A DNA stretch of 64,000 nt from Enoplosus armatus (GCF_043641665.1 NC_092181.1:3353421-3417420), one strand, 5' to 3'; positions 24,380-36,713 are shown, counted from the first letter of the stretch. A program made the numbers and translations. Notes: generated by a model not told the origin, from the sequence alone.

Positions 24380-24640
24380 CTGATCAGGTGTGCATGCGTA
24401 ATGGCCGTCCCAAAATAATCACTGCTTTGAATAATTTCCCCGCTCTGTCTCTCGCCCCATGATTCTTGCTGCTTCGACTCGTTTTGTGGCGGGCATCCCA
24501 TAAATCCTTGCGGTAAATGTAAATCAGTGGGCCGGGTGCGTCTGACAGATGGGGGCTGCGAGGAGTCCTGGGAGATCTCTCCTCTCACCTTTCCCTTCAG
24601 CTGGAATGGATGAATCACTAGCCGGGCTAGCTAAATAGCA
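24380..24640. promoter_or_regulatory. Candidate regulatory block
   Basis: Repeat-free sequence with AAAATAATCACTGC, TTGAATAATTTCC and the imperfect-centre palindrome CTAGCCGGGCTAG (24619-24631), relatively rich in CpG for this window. Minus-strand frame 24364-24618 has no recognisable domain. Confidence 0.2.
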
Positions 24641-27600
24641 TTAGTGTGCGTCCCTCACTTTAAGAAAAGAGTGAGAGAGGGAGCTAAGATATGAGCCAGT
24701 ACAGTGAAAATGTAAGTGGGGGTCATTTTGATTAAGAGTGATGTACGGAGGATGTGCATGCTGTGAAGACAGGGACAGTACCAGTAAACAAAAATCCTCC
24801 TACCTTTGTTGTTGTTGTTATGATGGGGAAATGAGGTTGTGCAGGTGGAGGAGACGCAGGCTTGCGGATCTTCGAGCTGTCAGCTCCTTGGAGGATTGGA
24901 GATCTGAGGGGTGGAGGCGAGGAATGAGGAGGAGGCGGGGAGGGCCCTTCCTTGGTCCCCTTGGCTGTCTGTGGAGCAGAACCCATCTCTCATTAAGGGA
25001 GAGTGCCGAGGAGACACTTGAAAGTGACATTCACCCTCCCTCCACCCCCCCACACCTCCACCCCCCTCTCCCTCCATTTTAGAGATGCTATGCATGACGG
25101 CCACTGCCACTCAGCCAGCAGGGTCACCTCTCTCTCCCTCTCTCTCTCTCCCTCTCTCTTCCTTTGCCTGGGGGAGAATATCAATGCCGTAGTGCTTTTG
25201 GCAGATATACATACAACACCTACACCCTTCAATGAAATCCATCAATTACGGACCCCTTACAGGCAGAAAGACGACAATGAGAGAGCAAGAAAAGGAAGGG
25301 AAAGATGAAGAAGAGACGGATACTCCTTATTAGAGATGAGGAGAACAGGGTGGAGTATCATAATATGCAAAGAGATGAAACGATGTGTGTTCTTGATGTG
25401 GGGATGAAAAAAGGAGGAGAGGAATCAAAGGCTGCAGCCCGCTGTGGGGTCAGGGGCTCGGGAGCTGGATCATCTCTGCAGTGTCGATTTTCGCCCCCAG
25501 TTCTAACCTCGGGCCTTGACTCCTCCGCTCATATCCATCTCTTTAATCTTGAGAAGCTCCACCTAATGAGCTACATAGTTCTTTGAGTCAAGGAACAATG
25601 GCCGCCTCTGTACTCCATTGTCCCTCCACGACCATCAGGCGTTGTTCTGTACGGTTATGATCAATGCTTTGTCCCATTATCACCATGTGTTTTCATACTT
25701 TTTTCTGGTTCTATAATTACTTGACAAAACATGATTATGGTCTTTAAAAAAGCATTTCCTGTTGACTTCCCGGGGCAGTTGTTGTCTGTCCAGTGGTCAC
25801 GTTTGCCCTGTAATCGCCACCGGCTGCTTGAACCCTGCTCTGAGCCAATGAGGTTCCTCTTCCCTGCCAACGCAGCCCATAAATAAATGACCAAAATGGC
25901 CCGTGGTGCTGTCATACTTCTTAACTGAGCAAAGCACTTGTAATTAAATTCACACAGATATGCTGAAATAAACCAACCCTGTCTAAGGATTCAAAACACT
26001 CCAGCCTTGAATGGTGTTATACTGTCCACAATTCATATCCAACCATAAATCCTGTCAAAACTATACGCTCATAAAGATATAAATGGCTGCAGACACATAT
26101 GCTCCCAAGAAGCCAGAGTCCTGTAAGTAATTTGTCGTGGGATCCTTTCATTTGCTAACTATCTGTTTGTCGCTCGGACTATTTTGGACGAGGCTTAAAC
26201 ACAGTTGGGTCGGCGGTGAGACCTCAGCTATGGGTGTTGATGAGAGGGCAATGAGGAGCAAATGTCCAAATGTGTCCAGTGTGGACACTGTAATGCCAGG
26301 AATCATCTCAGTGAATTATCTCAAGATGGCGGACTGCTGTGTTATTATGCACTATAATTATTGTGCTTAAGCTACACATTTTGTATTCGATACAGTAAAA
26401 AACGTTCAAAACAAATCGCTTGAAATCCATTCTATGGAGGTGCCTGTATCACTGTAATCTAATTTTTACTGTAAAATGACATTATCATACAATTAGGGGT
26501 GTTCATTATAACTTCTTTCCATTTGCATGCCATATTAACTAGAAATCTGTACTTTTTGAATGAAACACAAATCTGTTCTTTTAAATTACACTTAGAGCAG
26601 ATACAAAGTGCATATTCTTGGCTATTTTCTTTTTAGTGCAGTCCTCATCACACTGGCTGAGAGGGAGAATAGCCAGTGCCCGTGTGAGGGATAATTTGTA
26701 CCTTCTCAATGAATGAGGAGGACAGGCAAATTACTGGCTGAATAAGGACTGCCTGTGGATCCCACTGTCAGAAAGAGAGAGAAGGGCAGAGAAGGAGAGT
26801 GTAATTATCAACTAGCAAAGTGCATTCATATCCTATCACAAAAGGATTGGGATGTGGGTGGAAGAGAGAAAGAGAGCAAGAGAGAGTGAAGGAGGTTGAA
26901 AAATGGAGAGAGATATGGAGAGGGGGAGGGACGCGGAGTGAAGGACTCCTGGCCAAATGGATGCAAGGCCGTAAACAGGGTTAAAAACAGCCTTCTGGTC
27001 TGGCTCTATGAATGCAGACACATTAAGACCTTTTAGCCCAGCACACAAGCACCTCTTTGGAGTTAAAGACGAGAAGAGCCTGGCAAGAAGATGGAAGAAG
27101 ATGAGGAGAGGCAGGCAGGCGGGGGGGGCTTACAATCAAAAGCACCCATTTTTAATTTGAATAGACCCAGATACGTTAAAGGGATGGTGGGTTAGAGGGA
27201 GATTTTTTTTTCCCCCTTGTATTTTCCTTTTTGGTTGCTGACATCGCAGAACAAAGCTAGTCTATTAGTGACCCTGAACTTTATTGACAAGCCTGCCATT
27301 ACCCATACTTCCCGGGGTCTGCGGGGTCAGGGGTCACAGGCAGGCGGCTTGAGGGGGCTGGTGAAAGGTCTGGGGAACACATTTAGATAGCGGGGATACC
27401 TGTAGGGTCGCATCCAGTTCAGAACGTGACCATGAACAACAGTAAAAGGGAACAGACAATGCAGGCCGAGTTTCTAACAACTCCCCCTCCCCCTCCCTCC
27501 TCCTCCTCCTCCTCCCCTCTCAAGCTTTCTTCCTTCTACCACACATGGCTTTATAATGATGCACTGACTGCGGTTTACTGGCCAGAGAGGTAGAAAATCT

Positions 27601-28296
27601 GTGTGCAATGTTCAATGAGTATGTGCATTTGCGTGCGTTTGCATGTGTGTGAGTTTATTAAGAAGGTCATGGGATTGGGAATTGGTATAAAGTTCTATAA
27701 AACGGCGGGAAATAAAATCCCAAGAAATGTCAGTTTGTGTTGAGGCAGAGCGGGGTGAGTGTCTGGTCACAGATAATCCCGAAAACACTTTCATTCACTC
27801 TGATTTTCACACAATCAATCATGGCATTATACTGGACCGTCGTCAATCAAATATCCATCAGAGTATATAGCAGTGGATGAAACCAGATGCCAAACACAAA
27901 CACACACACACATTTGCACAGCGAGGCAGGCGGGCGGGCAGGGTTCAGACTACTGAGGGCTAAGTGATAGCAGCATGCATTTGATATATGTGACACTGCA
28001 AATGGAGGGCATCAGTGCTGTTTGCTGGCACAGCATGGCAGCGTGTGGTGCACCGCGGGCGACTGGCACACCAGCCAAGCCTGGCATACACACTCTCTGA
28101 GTAAGGAAATTAATCCCCAGTGGGTTTGCTGTGTAAGTCGGAGCATGTGTGTTTGTGCATGCGTGTGCTCCATGAACGATGATGAGTAAAAACATATGTT
28201 TGTTTGTTTTTTATATTGTATACACATACTGCAGGTATTCATCCACATTGTATGGACATGTCATTAGAATACAGTATGTTTCCTCTCCAGCATTGT

Positions 28297-28300
<4 letters not shown>
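24641..28300. other. Unique sequence with simple-repeat patches, no gene seen
   Basis: A CT-rich tract lies at 25020-25155, a CTC trinucleotide patch near 27490-27520, a G run near 27119-27129 and a direct repeat of GGGTCA at 27324-27336. I see no exon. A CCAAT at 25845-25850 and an ATAAATAAA near 25880 were considered as a promoter and rejected. Confidence 0.45.
27324..27336 (+). promoter_or_regulatory. DR1-type nuclear receptor motif
   Basis: GGGTCA-G-GGGTCA is an exact direct repeat of a nuclear-receptor half-site variant with one-base spacing, the arrangement used by RXR heterodimers, HNF4 and COUP-TF. A single short motif can occur by chance in 64 kb, so function is unproven. Confidence 0.3.

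Positions 28301-28343
<43 letters not shown>
28301..28343. repeat. (TG)n microsatellite
   Basis: About 43 bases of uninterrupted TG, one of the longest pure dinucleotide runs in the window. Confidence 0.97.
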
Positions 28344-28344
<1 letters not shown>

Positions 28345-28369
28345 GAATCTACATGTGCTGTGTTTGTGC

Positions 28370-28690
28370 TCTCTGGCAGCCAGGTCCGTGGCGGTGGCGG
28401 CACAGCAATCAGGTGTTGGTGCATATGTTCCTGGTGTCAGCTCCCTGTTTTCCCCAGCGGGCAGGCCAACTTATTGCCAGCCTCGTAATAGGAGGGCTGG
28501 GCAGGGGCCATGACTACCACTTGGCACACAGCACCGCCAATATGGCTGGCTTTTTGTTCCACCTCCCTCTGAAACTTAACCACTTCTGTGCCAAGATTGA
28601 TTGCTGTGAATTTGCATAGCATCGTTACTGCCGCACGTGTCACCGCAGTTGTCGGAAATGTCCGTCTTTATTGTGTCATTAATCACCAGA
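28370..28690. promoter_or_regulatory. Candidate regulatory block (NFI-, octamer-like)
   Basis: Contains TTGGC (28521-28525) and GCCAA (28536-28540) as inverted half-sites, with ten bases between them rather than the usual five. Also present are CTTAACCACTTC, ATTGATTGCTGTG, ATTTGCATAGC and CCGCACGTGTCACC. The sequence is repeat-free and motif-dense. The overlapping plus-strand frames of 69-94 aa start in the TG repeat and are not convincing. Confidence 0.25.
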
Positions 28691-28963
28691 CCTCACAGTA
28701 AGGTTTACAGTGCTAGCACATGTAATACAGTAGCAAGGAGGGCCGTAAAGACCAGAATATAATTAAACAGAACACAATATAATTGAATATTGTAATGAAA
28801 GATTTCAAATAATATAAATACTAATATTTATATTAACACTGCGAGTGCTCATTCTTAGAACCATCCAGCTACATAATGCTTCCTGCCTTTAACCGTCCAC
28901 TCTGTGCGTCTGTACACACATCTGTGAATGAGCCGAAACACACTGTGTATACTGCTTTATCTT

Positions 28964-29374
28964 CAGTGGAGGAGCGTAACATTTAGTCAAGTACTGTGAA
29001 AATCTGAGATACTTGAGTATTTCCATTTTATGCTACATTATACTCCACAACAACTCAGAGGGATATATACATTCATTAATTTATTTAACAGCTGTAGTTA
29101 AAAGTTACTTAAAATTAAGATTTTACAGCAACCAAATAAATACAAATAATATATATGTACATATATTTTTTAAAATAGCTCCACCTCAACCAACATGTAT
29201 TATGTAATAGTTCATTGTGTAAGATATATAATAGTATAACATTCAGAACCAGAATCAGAATCAGAAATACTTTATTGATCCCCGGGGGGGAAATTATAGA
29301 GGCAATTTTTCTGCACTGAAAACTAAAACTGAGATTTTTACTTAAATAAATCTAAAATATTTCCTCCACCACTG
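28964..29374. mobile_element. hAT-like MITE with 8-bp target duplication
   Basis: The termini are CAGTGGAGGAG on the left and CTCCACCACTG on the right, inverted repeats with one mismatch. The flanking octamers are TTTATCTT (28956-28963) and TCTATCTT (29375-29382), 7 of 8 identical, as expected for the 8-bp duplication made by hAT transposases. The interior includes CTTGAGTATTTCCATTTTAT and AGCTCCACCTC, which I recall from an abundant teleost hAT-type MITE. There is no transposase frame. A LINE tail is inserted in its right part. Confidence 0.85.
29244..29300 (-). mobile_element. Rex1-like LINE 3' tail nested in the MITE
   Basis: On the minus strand this reads a run of C/G bases, GATCAATAAAGTATTTCTGA, then repeated CTGATT-type units ending CTG. 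The same tail terminates the larger LINE copy at 39663-41262, which shares the order of blocks. Only the extreme 3' end is present, as for a heavily 5'-truncated retroposon. A right boundary somewhere between 29300 and 29332 is uncertain. Confidence 0.8.
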
Positions 29375-32300
29375 TCTATCTTTGAATACGATCTGATAAT
29401 GTGACCCGTTGTCAGTGCATTTTCACACATCTGTACAAACTTTCTCACCTTCATTCACACTCATCAGTTAGTCCCAAAGGCTTTGGTTGTCTCTCTAAGG
29501 ATATGTGATGTCTGACAACTCTTTCTTTCTCTTCTTTCTTTCTTTCTTTCTTTCTGTCTTTTGTCAAGTTTTTTCCCCACTGCTGTGGAAGACATTGTGG
29601 CCCAGAACAATATATTGTTATATATAACAATAACAATTTACAGATGGAAGGACAACACACATCCACAGAAGGAGTTCATGTTCATATCTTTCAGCAATGT
29701 AGCTGTCAGAAAGTAACAGTGAAGGATATGAACTCGTGCGTGTGTACATTTGTGTGTGTGTGTGTGTGTGTTTGTGCATACGAGTGTGTAGACACATGTA
29801 TTTTGGCAGAGAACAAAATAGTAAAATTGTATCTATAAATGTACTGGCGCTGATGTAAATATCAGATCAGTTAGGCGTCTACCAAAGTCAACACGTGCAG
29901 ATAATTATCAATACACGTATTGCAAAAGCCCAATAAATGTCTGCTCCCGCACACACACACACACAGAAGCACGCATATGCACATAACAGCGACATGCTTC
30001 AGCCATGTGCCATATGGAGTGAAGCCACTTTTTTCTCCCTCTTCCTTTGCTTGATTTCATTCCCTGTGTGAGCTGTGTCCGAGATATTCCACAGCCCTGG
30101 GGCCTTGCCTTTGACAAGGAGAGCACATTGTTTATTTTCCCCTGCTGGCCACACACACACGCACACATGCACACTCACACACTCACACACATAGTAGTGC
30201 ACGAACAGACAAATATGGATATGTGAACACACACAAAGACCTGCACACATGGACATTGGATAGTGTATATGCACACTTTGAGCGCACATGAATGCAAATT
30301 TGAAACTTTCTACACACATGCATGCACACAAAAAACATGCTCACACACACACACACACACACACACCGTCCCTGGCCTGGCCAGAGCAGCCAGGGTCAGC
30401 GGCAGGGCAGCCTGTACCGCTGCACATCTCTGTTATTCATCCATGTCATTCAGGCCAGGATCACGAGGGAGGGGTGGAGTGGTGGATGGAAGGGAAGGAG
30501 AGGCTTACATTCAACCCCCACACTGTTGCCCTCTGCTCACCCATTGCCTCTAGCAGAGCCCCCCCCCCCCACTCACAGATACACTCCTTCCCTCTCCTAC
30601 CACATCAGCCCCAGGCCCCAGCCCCTGCTCCTCCAGCATGGGTCAGTGCTAAAGAGGACACATGGCAAAGGACAGATAGACCCAAGGCTGCCTGGACCGC
30701 ATCAGACCTGACCAGGGACAGAAGAAGGGCGGGAGCAAGACAAGAAATCTAAATGTGTGTTTGTGAGCAAGTGTGTACTTTGATTGATTTGATTTGTTTC
30801 AATTTTGAAGAATCTGACTGATCAGAATCCAAGTTTATGAAATGTTTAGTGCTGCGGACAGTCATTGTAGATGAAAAACAAACATTTGATATATTCAACC
30901 GACAATATGTTTGTGGAATATAGCAAGGACTTAGAATACAAACCATTCCCTGTCATAATATGTACAGAGTCTGATGAAGTCCGCCAACAGAACCTAACAA
31001 AGCAATTACTTCCACTGATAAGGCAAACATATCTGTTATGTGCCAATAGCCTGCTTGTACTAATTGATGGGGAAATGCAGGCAAACATACGCACACACAC
31101 ACATTCGCAGAGTGTCTCTGGAGTGCGAAGATGAGCGCGTCATTAGGGGAGGCTCACATGCATTTTTAGAGGAGTGCCACTAATCCAGCATGAAATTCAA
31201 TTTAAAACTTGGAGCGCGTCTCGTTCCCCTGCTTTGATTCAGCGCCAGATACCAACAGAAGACGGAGAGCCGCGGCTACCGAGGCGAGCGTGCGTTGGTG
31301 TGTCAGCGGTTGTAAACACACAAGTACCTCAAGTAAACAAACACATGAAAAATATGTTGCGTTGTGGCTGCTTGGCTTGTTTTCTGTTTGTGTTGTACAG
31401 TATTACAGAGAGGTCTGGAAATATTTTACAGCTGTTTGTTTTTACTTTGCTGCTTTAAAAAAAAACAAAAAAAAAACGGATTAACATTAGAAGAGCAGAG
31501 CAAGTAATAAATTAGGAAAATACTGCTCACGTTAAACTGAATGAACCTTCATGAAACCCAGCCCGGAAAAATCCTCGGCTACCTTTATGCTCTGAATGGC
31601 ATCGGATCATCACTTAACAATAACAAGCACATTGAAGCTACACTTTTCATGGTTGCCACGGCGTTACTTTGCAAGATAAAATTGCTGTTTGAAAAAAAAC
31701 AATGGGTGAAAAATGACCTGTCAGTCAGCAGCCCCCTTCCAACAATACTGCCGCTGGCCCCGCCACTCTTTATGCTCAGGCAGAGAACGGGGCCCCCTTC
31801 TATCCCAGAGACCGGGTTAAAGGTCAGCATGGACTTCTGGACATATCCTATGATAATACCCCGGGCTGTGTCATGTGAGGAGGGTGGGTTGGGGGGGTGA
31901 TTTCTATACAAGAAACAGAGAAAAACAGACTGAATGATGAGAGAGAGATGAGAAGCAAAAAGCTTGCATTTAGAAAGGACTGGAAGGCACAGATCATGAG
32001 ATCAGCATGCAGGTCATCTGTTTTGAAATCCATTTACACGATTCATGCCCTGGGTTGTCAAGTCCATACTGCTCCCCGCCGTCCCAGACCCCCCCCAATA
32101 TCCCAAGCCTTACAGTGCTTTCCTTCTCTACCACAACCCTTTCTGGCTTTCCATAATTAAAGAGGGCATTTTGACTGGGAGCTACAAGAAAATGGCTGCC
32201 ACATTTGGTGGAAAGGGCTAGGAGAGTATGGCGGGCTGAAGAAGAGCTGTGTCCCACCGTGCTGAACACGAGGCCTCATCAATACCTCATTAGCTCAAGC

Positions 32301-32500
32301 CTTGACAGAACAGAACATGTTGGTGTCAGCCTTGAATATGATCTTAAGATGTTTCTTTTTTTAAATACACACACATTGATGAAGAGAAGACATTTGGCCA
32401 GGAAACACTGGCTTCTAGTCATGCAGATAGCTAGTAGCTGCATCTGTTTATGTCACAATATATTTGGGAGTTGTTACATTTTTTTCTATGGTCATTTACA
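29375..32500. other. Unique sequence with simple repeats, no gene seen
   Basis: Simple repeats are CTTT at 29521-29555, TG at 29751-29771 and CA at 30342-30366. A C run near 30560-30570 lies inside a low-complexity proline-rich frame of 154 aa that I reject. A local CpG cluster occurs at 31213-31309. No exon is supported. Confidence 0.45.
31213..31309. other. Local CpG cluster
   Basis: Twelve CpG dinucleotides fall within about 97 bp, far denser than in the surrounding sequence. This could mark an unmethylated regulatory patch, a short unrecognised exon or a recent CpG-rich insertion. Plus-strand frames of 94 and 91 aa cross it in two registers, and neither gives a recognisable peptide. Confidence 0.45.
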
Positions 32501-32559
32501 CAACTAGCAGAACTAGCACTGATGATTTTTCTTTTAAAACGGTTGTGTATGTAATGGGA

Positions 32560-32805
32560 GGAGGCTCAGTGGAATGTAAAGTTGGACTAAAGTGTCTATA
32601 GTAAAACAATGAGAAAGCCAATGACATAAAACAGGCCATAATAACTCATTTGGTAATATCGCAGTGCAGAGAAACACTTTTTGAGAAAAGACGTTGTTGC
32701 TAAAATCTTGCAGATATCTTAAAACTTAGACATATGAAACGATTTGCACGGCTGGATACCAAAGTAAGTAAGAATATATGTTTATTTGTAATTTGGGTGA
32801 ACCAA
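32560..32805 (-). mobile_element. MITE fragment, GGTTCACC family (copy 1)
   Basis: The right end reads TTTGTAATTTGGGTGAACC and the preceding block contains GGCTGGATACC. Both recur in the same order in the copy at 35225-35690. The left terminus was not found, so the element is truncated or its left part has diverged. There is no open frame. Confidence 0.65.
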
Positions 32806-35218
32806 CTCCAAACTTGCTTGTATAATTAATTTTCATTACCATGTTGGTAGTTAGAAAGGTTTTATGTGTTGGGCTTATACATCAACATAAAGATTGTGAC
32901 AAATCACACATTGTGCTCTTTCTCTCGGCCTGAATACCACCCAGTGTCTTCACTGCCTGAAGAGGTGATGGTGAACAATGGCCCCGCTAATAAATAAAAA
33001 AAAAGCAGACTATCAACCGTCACTGCTTCGCCTTGCTCTCTCTCATCACATGACCCACATGCTGGACGACATGTCACAGCTAGCGTGGCCTCATTTGCAT
33101 AAGACAATCACCCCTTTCGGACGCAGGGCACAAATGTTGTCTAGACGACATGCATCAGACGGGTGAACCCCCAGACACACACACACACGCACACACACAT
33201 ACGCCTTCATCCACCCACACAGACACATGCATAAACACCTATATCTGAATCTATGTGCAGCCATTTATTCACACAGACACACTCACGTCACTTCAAACAC
33301 CTCAGACGGAGCCTCCAGCCAGGGTAAGACTATAAATCAGGTCCAGGTCGGCCTCGGCCTGATCCACATGCTGTGTTATTATGGTGCGGTGGATCAGGCA
33401 TAAGAAAGTATTAAATACATCACACACATGCAAATCCTTACTGATGGAATGACAGGACGGCCCAGCCAGTCATTTCGATATGTATATCACTCCTTAGTTT
33501 GGAGATTATGCGATTATTCTGGTCTATGTGTCGAGGAGGGTCAAAGAGACAATTCCTTTGATATGAGATGTGTGTTGATATGACGACAATGAGTGTTGAC
33601 AGTGCGTGCAATTATGTGCATATAACTGTGTGTGCATGCATGTGTGTGTTAAATATGAGTGTGTGTGTGTGTGTCGGTATAGTGTAGTGGCCAGTGGCCC
33701 CTGATTGTTTGATGTATGTATTAGTCCAGCTGTAATGACTGTGGAAGCAGCAGGATGGGTCTCTGGAGAGCTGATTATATCTGTTTGTCATCTGTGGTGA
33801 GGGCGATCCTGCGACACCGGCAACAACTACACAGCCTCTCTCTTCTGATGTGGGCACCATAAATGTATGTGCATGTGTGTGTCTGTTAGTGTGTGCTTTG
33901 CATATAACAGAGAGATACTCGCGCACAGCTTGGTGCAGCTGTCACTCTGCAGTACATGTGGTAGTATATACATTTGCATGTGTGGACTGCTTGTGTACTT
34001 CCTGTCCTGCGTTTCGTCTTGCAGAAAGTGGCACCAAACATCTGTCTGCTGTCACTGTGGCAACACTAATGGTGTGAGGCGTCGGCATCAGTGCAGAGGC
34101 AAAGGAGGAGAGAGAGAGAGAGAAAGGGAGAGGGCCAGTAGGGAAATAGAACAAAATGAGAGAAGACAAGAGGAGAGACGGAGAGATGACCAGAGAAAAC
34201 ATGTGGGTCACTTCATCGCTGTCCGAAAGGGTCTCATTTATCCTCCCCCTCTTTCCCCCACACGGCCAGAAGGCAAGCTCTGCGTTAAGACAGCATCGCC
34301 TCTGTCAGGACAAGAGCAGAAGTGACTGTGAGAGCTGTTGCTGCAGAATGAAGTTAGTTATTGTTGGCCGAGGGTGTGTGCTATAACTCAGCGTGGCGGG
34401 CCGGGCTTGTCTTTGCTACAGCAGCTTGCTACAGCAGCTTGCAACAGCACTAATCAACACCTTGCTATTCACACACTAAGCTAGCAGTCATTAACACGTA
34501 TTCTGCTTGTTTGCATATCTGTCAGCACCTTGCAATAGAGCTGATTCCTTTAGCAAATAAAAGATGGTGGGCTGATACTGTTTATCAGTTTGCCAAAAGT
34601 AAAAATATCTGTTGCATTGTCAGCCTTCAAACACATCTAGAAGCTGTTTTCTGTTTGTGAGTAATAAAGGTGACTTAATAAATAATAATAAAATGTCAAG
34701 TCTCATTTTTGATACTATGTATGGCTGGCATTTTTTCTGCTATAGTCATGAAATGTGTTTACATCATAATTTACCTTTAGTTTGCATTATCAGTGGCGGA
34801 GTCCGCCTGGATTTAAATGGCGTGCACTTACATAAGGGATTCACAGGAAACGACGCACTTCTTGAGTGAAATTTGTAATGAAAGAGCCTCCCTACACATT
34901 GCACGCAATGTGTATATATGGGCACATAACATGTAGCAGAGCAGCCGGTGCCGAGCAATTTGAAGAGAAAACATATTTGCGTTGATAGAAGTATAACTGC
35001 AGCAATTTAAAGAGAACAAATGTTCTTTAAAAGAGCACGAGTTGTCTCCATTTCTTCAACAGTAGCTGCTCAAAGTGTGCGTTTCCTACCCCACGTGAAC
35101 GATAAACGTCACAACAGACGGAACTCTGGGACTTGTGTTATTAAGACAAAACAGCACTACCATCCATAACCACAGGTGTCGCCAAATCAACCAGAACTGA
35201 AATCTTAAGAATTATAAC
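32806..35218. other. Unique sequence, no gene seen
   Basis: CA-rich patches lie near 33172-33202 and TG-rich patches near 33656-33674. A GA-rich tract lies at 34105-34200, and three 13-bp tandem units lie at 34413-34450. The 152-aa plus-strand frame at 33867-34325 is built from TG and GA tracts and is not supported as a gene. A regulatory-like patch may lie at 33440-33600. Confidence 0.45.
34413..34450. repeat. Three-unit 13-bp tandem repeat
   Basis: TTGCTACAGCAGC occurs twice exactly (34413-34438), followed by a third diverged, shortened unit TTGCAACAGCAC (34439-34450). Confidence 0.85.
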
Positions 35219-35224
35219 TTTAAA

Positions 35225-35690
35225 GGTTCACCAAACAAAACCACTCCATAGTGGTATCTAACAATGACCATAGTTTTGGATGTAATTGCCCAGGTTCTGT
35301 GGAAAACAATGGAGGTGAATGGAACAATTGTGGTGCTCACAGCAGTGAAAAAATACAATTTTAAATTCAAAATCAAAGTGTCCATAAACAATGCTGTCAG
35401 CAGTTTTCATTGGAAATACCTTTTCATAAAGAAATAGTCCCCATGAAACAAACGTGTTTTGGTCAAAATTAATTGTTGCTGTCGAACTTTTTAAATGTAT
35501 TTTTACTTCAACACAGTTGATACCATAAATGAAATACTCTTCTCCTCCATTCTATTTGGTTGGAAGGAGATCTCTCATGGACAAACATCTTAAAACGGGC
35601 AAATAAAATACAGCATCTGCATGGCTGGATACCGCAAAGGGTAAATGAGAAAATATATCCTTTTGTAATTTAGGTGAACCAACTCTTTAA
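35225..35690. mobile_element. MITE, GGTTCACC family (copy 2, near full length)
   Basis: The left terminus reads TAAAGGTTCACC. The right end reads TTTAGGTGAACCAACTCTTTAA, i.e. GGTTCACC in inverted orientation. The interior includes GTGGTGCTCACAGCAG and GGCTGGATACCGC. It shares its right-hand blocks with copy 1 and its terminal region with copy 3 (41685-42034). No frame over 60 codons resembles a transposase. It is presumably mobilised in trans, but the superfamily is not determined here. Confidence 0.8.
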
Positions 35691-36039
35691 TAACACCCTT
35701 GTTTGCTGCGAGTGCCACATCTGAATGACATTAAACATGTTCAATCTTGTTGGTATAAGAAAAGTTACTATAATACCTTCTTATTATTATTCTTGTCTGT
35801 CATGAGTTAAAATGTCATCTCCACTTCCACTTCTAATCTTCATACCTCAGCACTCTTTCATTACAGGCCCTCACTTATAAAGCGGGTGACCAAGCTTTCC
35901 CTTTTTCCTGTGGAGTTCAAAAACATGCAGAGAGACTCTCCCCTGGGCTAAGGCTGGCCTATATTATGTGCATCAAAAACTGTTTTAAACATGTCAATGT
36001 CACTACAGGAATACTACCTTCCTCAGTACAGTATGATGT

Positions 36040-36236
36040 GGTATGGTTGTCTGGGAACGTGGTGAAAGAGATTTGAACATACAACCTGTAAAGGTGTAGG
36101 GTAATGTACAGAACAGCACCCCTGGAGGTGGTTTGGCTGTCTTGCTGAAGGAGTCCAGTATGACAGGCATGTGGGCTTTAACCTATTTTTTCAATTGAAA
36201 GATCTTCTCTCCAACCACTACACCACCATGCTGCCT
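36040..36236 (-). repeat. tRNA-like SINE, minus strand
   Basis: On the minus strand the element begins GAGGCAGCATGGTGGTGTAG. GTGTAGTGGTTGG is placed like a tRNA A box (36211-36224), and AGGTTAAAGCCCAC (36171-36184) is placed like a B box. The downstream body reads CTGTCATACTGGACTCC and CAAACCACCTCC. The A-to-B spacing fits a tRNA head. I recall a similar repeat in other teleosts. The boundaries and any target duplication were not resolved. Confidence 0.6.
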
Positions 36237-36489
36237 CAAACTGCCTCTTAACTGCACTCTTCCCAGGGAACCTTTGGGTGGATACTGTTGAGCCTGGATT
36301 AGCCCTGCTCTCACGCACAAACACATGCACACGGACACATATATACATAAACCTGCATATGCACCACTGGTCTTGTTTTATCCGCGCCTTCAGTGAGAGA
36401 AACCACTCTTTAATCATTTCATAAGATCATTTGCCTGGCAGATACGCCTCAGGCTTTTCCCATTACCCCTGGCTGCCTTGACCTAGATA

Positions 36490-36511
36490 TGTGTGTGTGT
36501 GTGTGTGTGTA

Positions 36512-36547
<36 letters not shown>

Positions 36548-36553
36548 TGTGTG
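36490..36553. repeat. Compound (TG)n(GA)n microsatellite
   Basis: A TG run with one A interruption passes into a GA run (36521-36547) and back to TG. On the minus strand it has the same TC-then-CA order as the repeats at 5988 and 48343. Confidence 0.95.
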
Positions 36554-36668
36554 ATCGTAGTTGATGGAGAATAGAGCAATGACTGTAAGTCCATGCATGG
36601 CTGTGTCCAGCAGTGGCTAAAATGCAAATGGACACACAGACGAGCCAACATGGATGAGGCGGCAGCAG

Positions 36669-36669
<1 letters not shown>

Positions 36670-36711
<42 letters not shown>
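36670..36711. repeat. (CA)n microsatellite
   Basis: About 41 bases of pure CA. Confidence 0.97.

Positions 36712-36713
<2 letters not shown>

Noticed and set aside
25845..25890. CCAAT plus ATAAATAAA as a core promoter
   Set aside because: The spacing is wrong for the usual CCAAT-TATA arrangement and no transcript-like sequence follows.
28521..28540. Full NFI palindrome
   Set aside because: The half-sites are separated by ten bases instead of five, so it is not a canonical site.
30288..30752. 154-aa plus-strand frame, Pro/His rich
   Set aside because: It starts in a CA repeat and continues through C-rich low-complexity sequence. Two other long frames overlap it in different registers.
33867..34325. 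152-aa plus-strand frame
   Set aside because: Composed of TG-repeat (Cys/Val) and GA-repeat (Arg/Glu) translation. No plausible protein.
34413..34450. Possible CRISPR-like or iteron array
   Set aside because: Only three short units without spacers, in a vertebrate-type genome. It is simple slippage.
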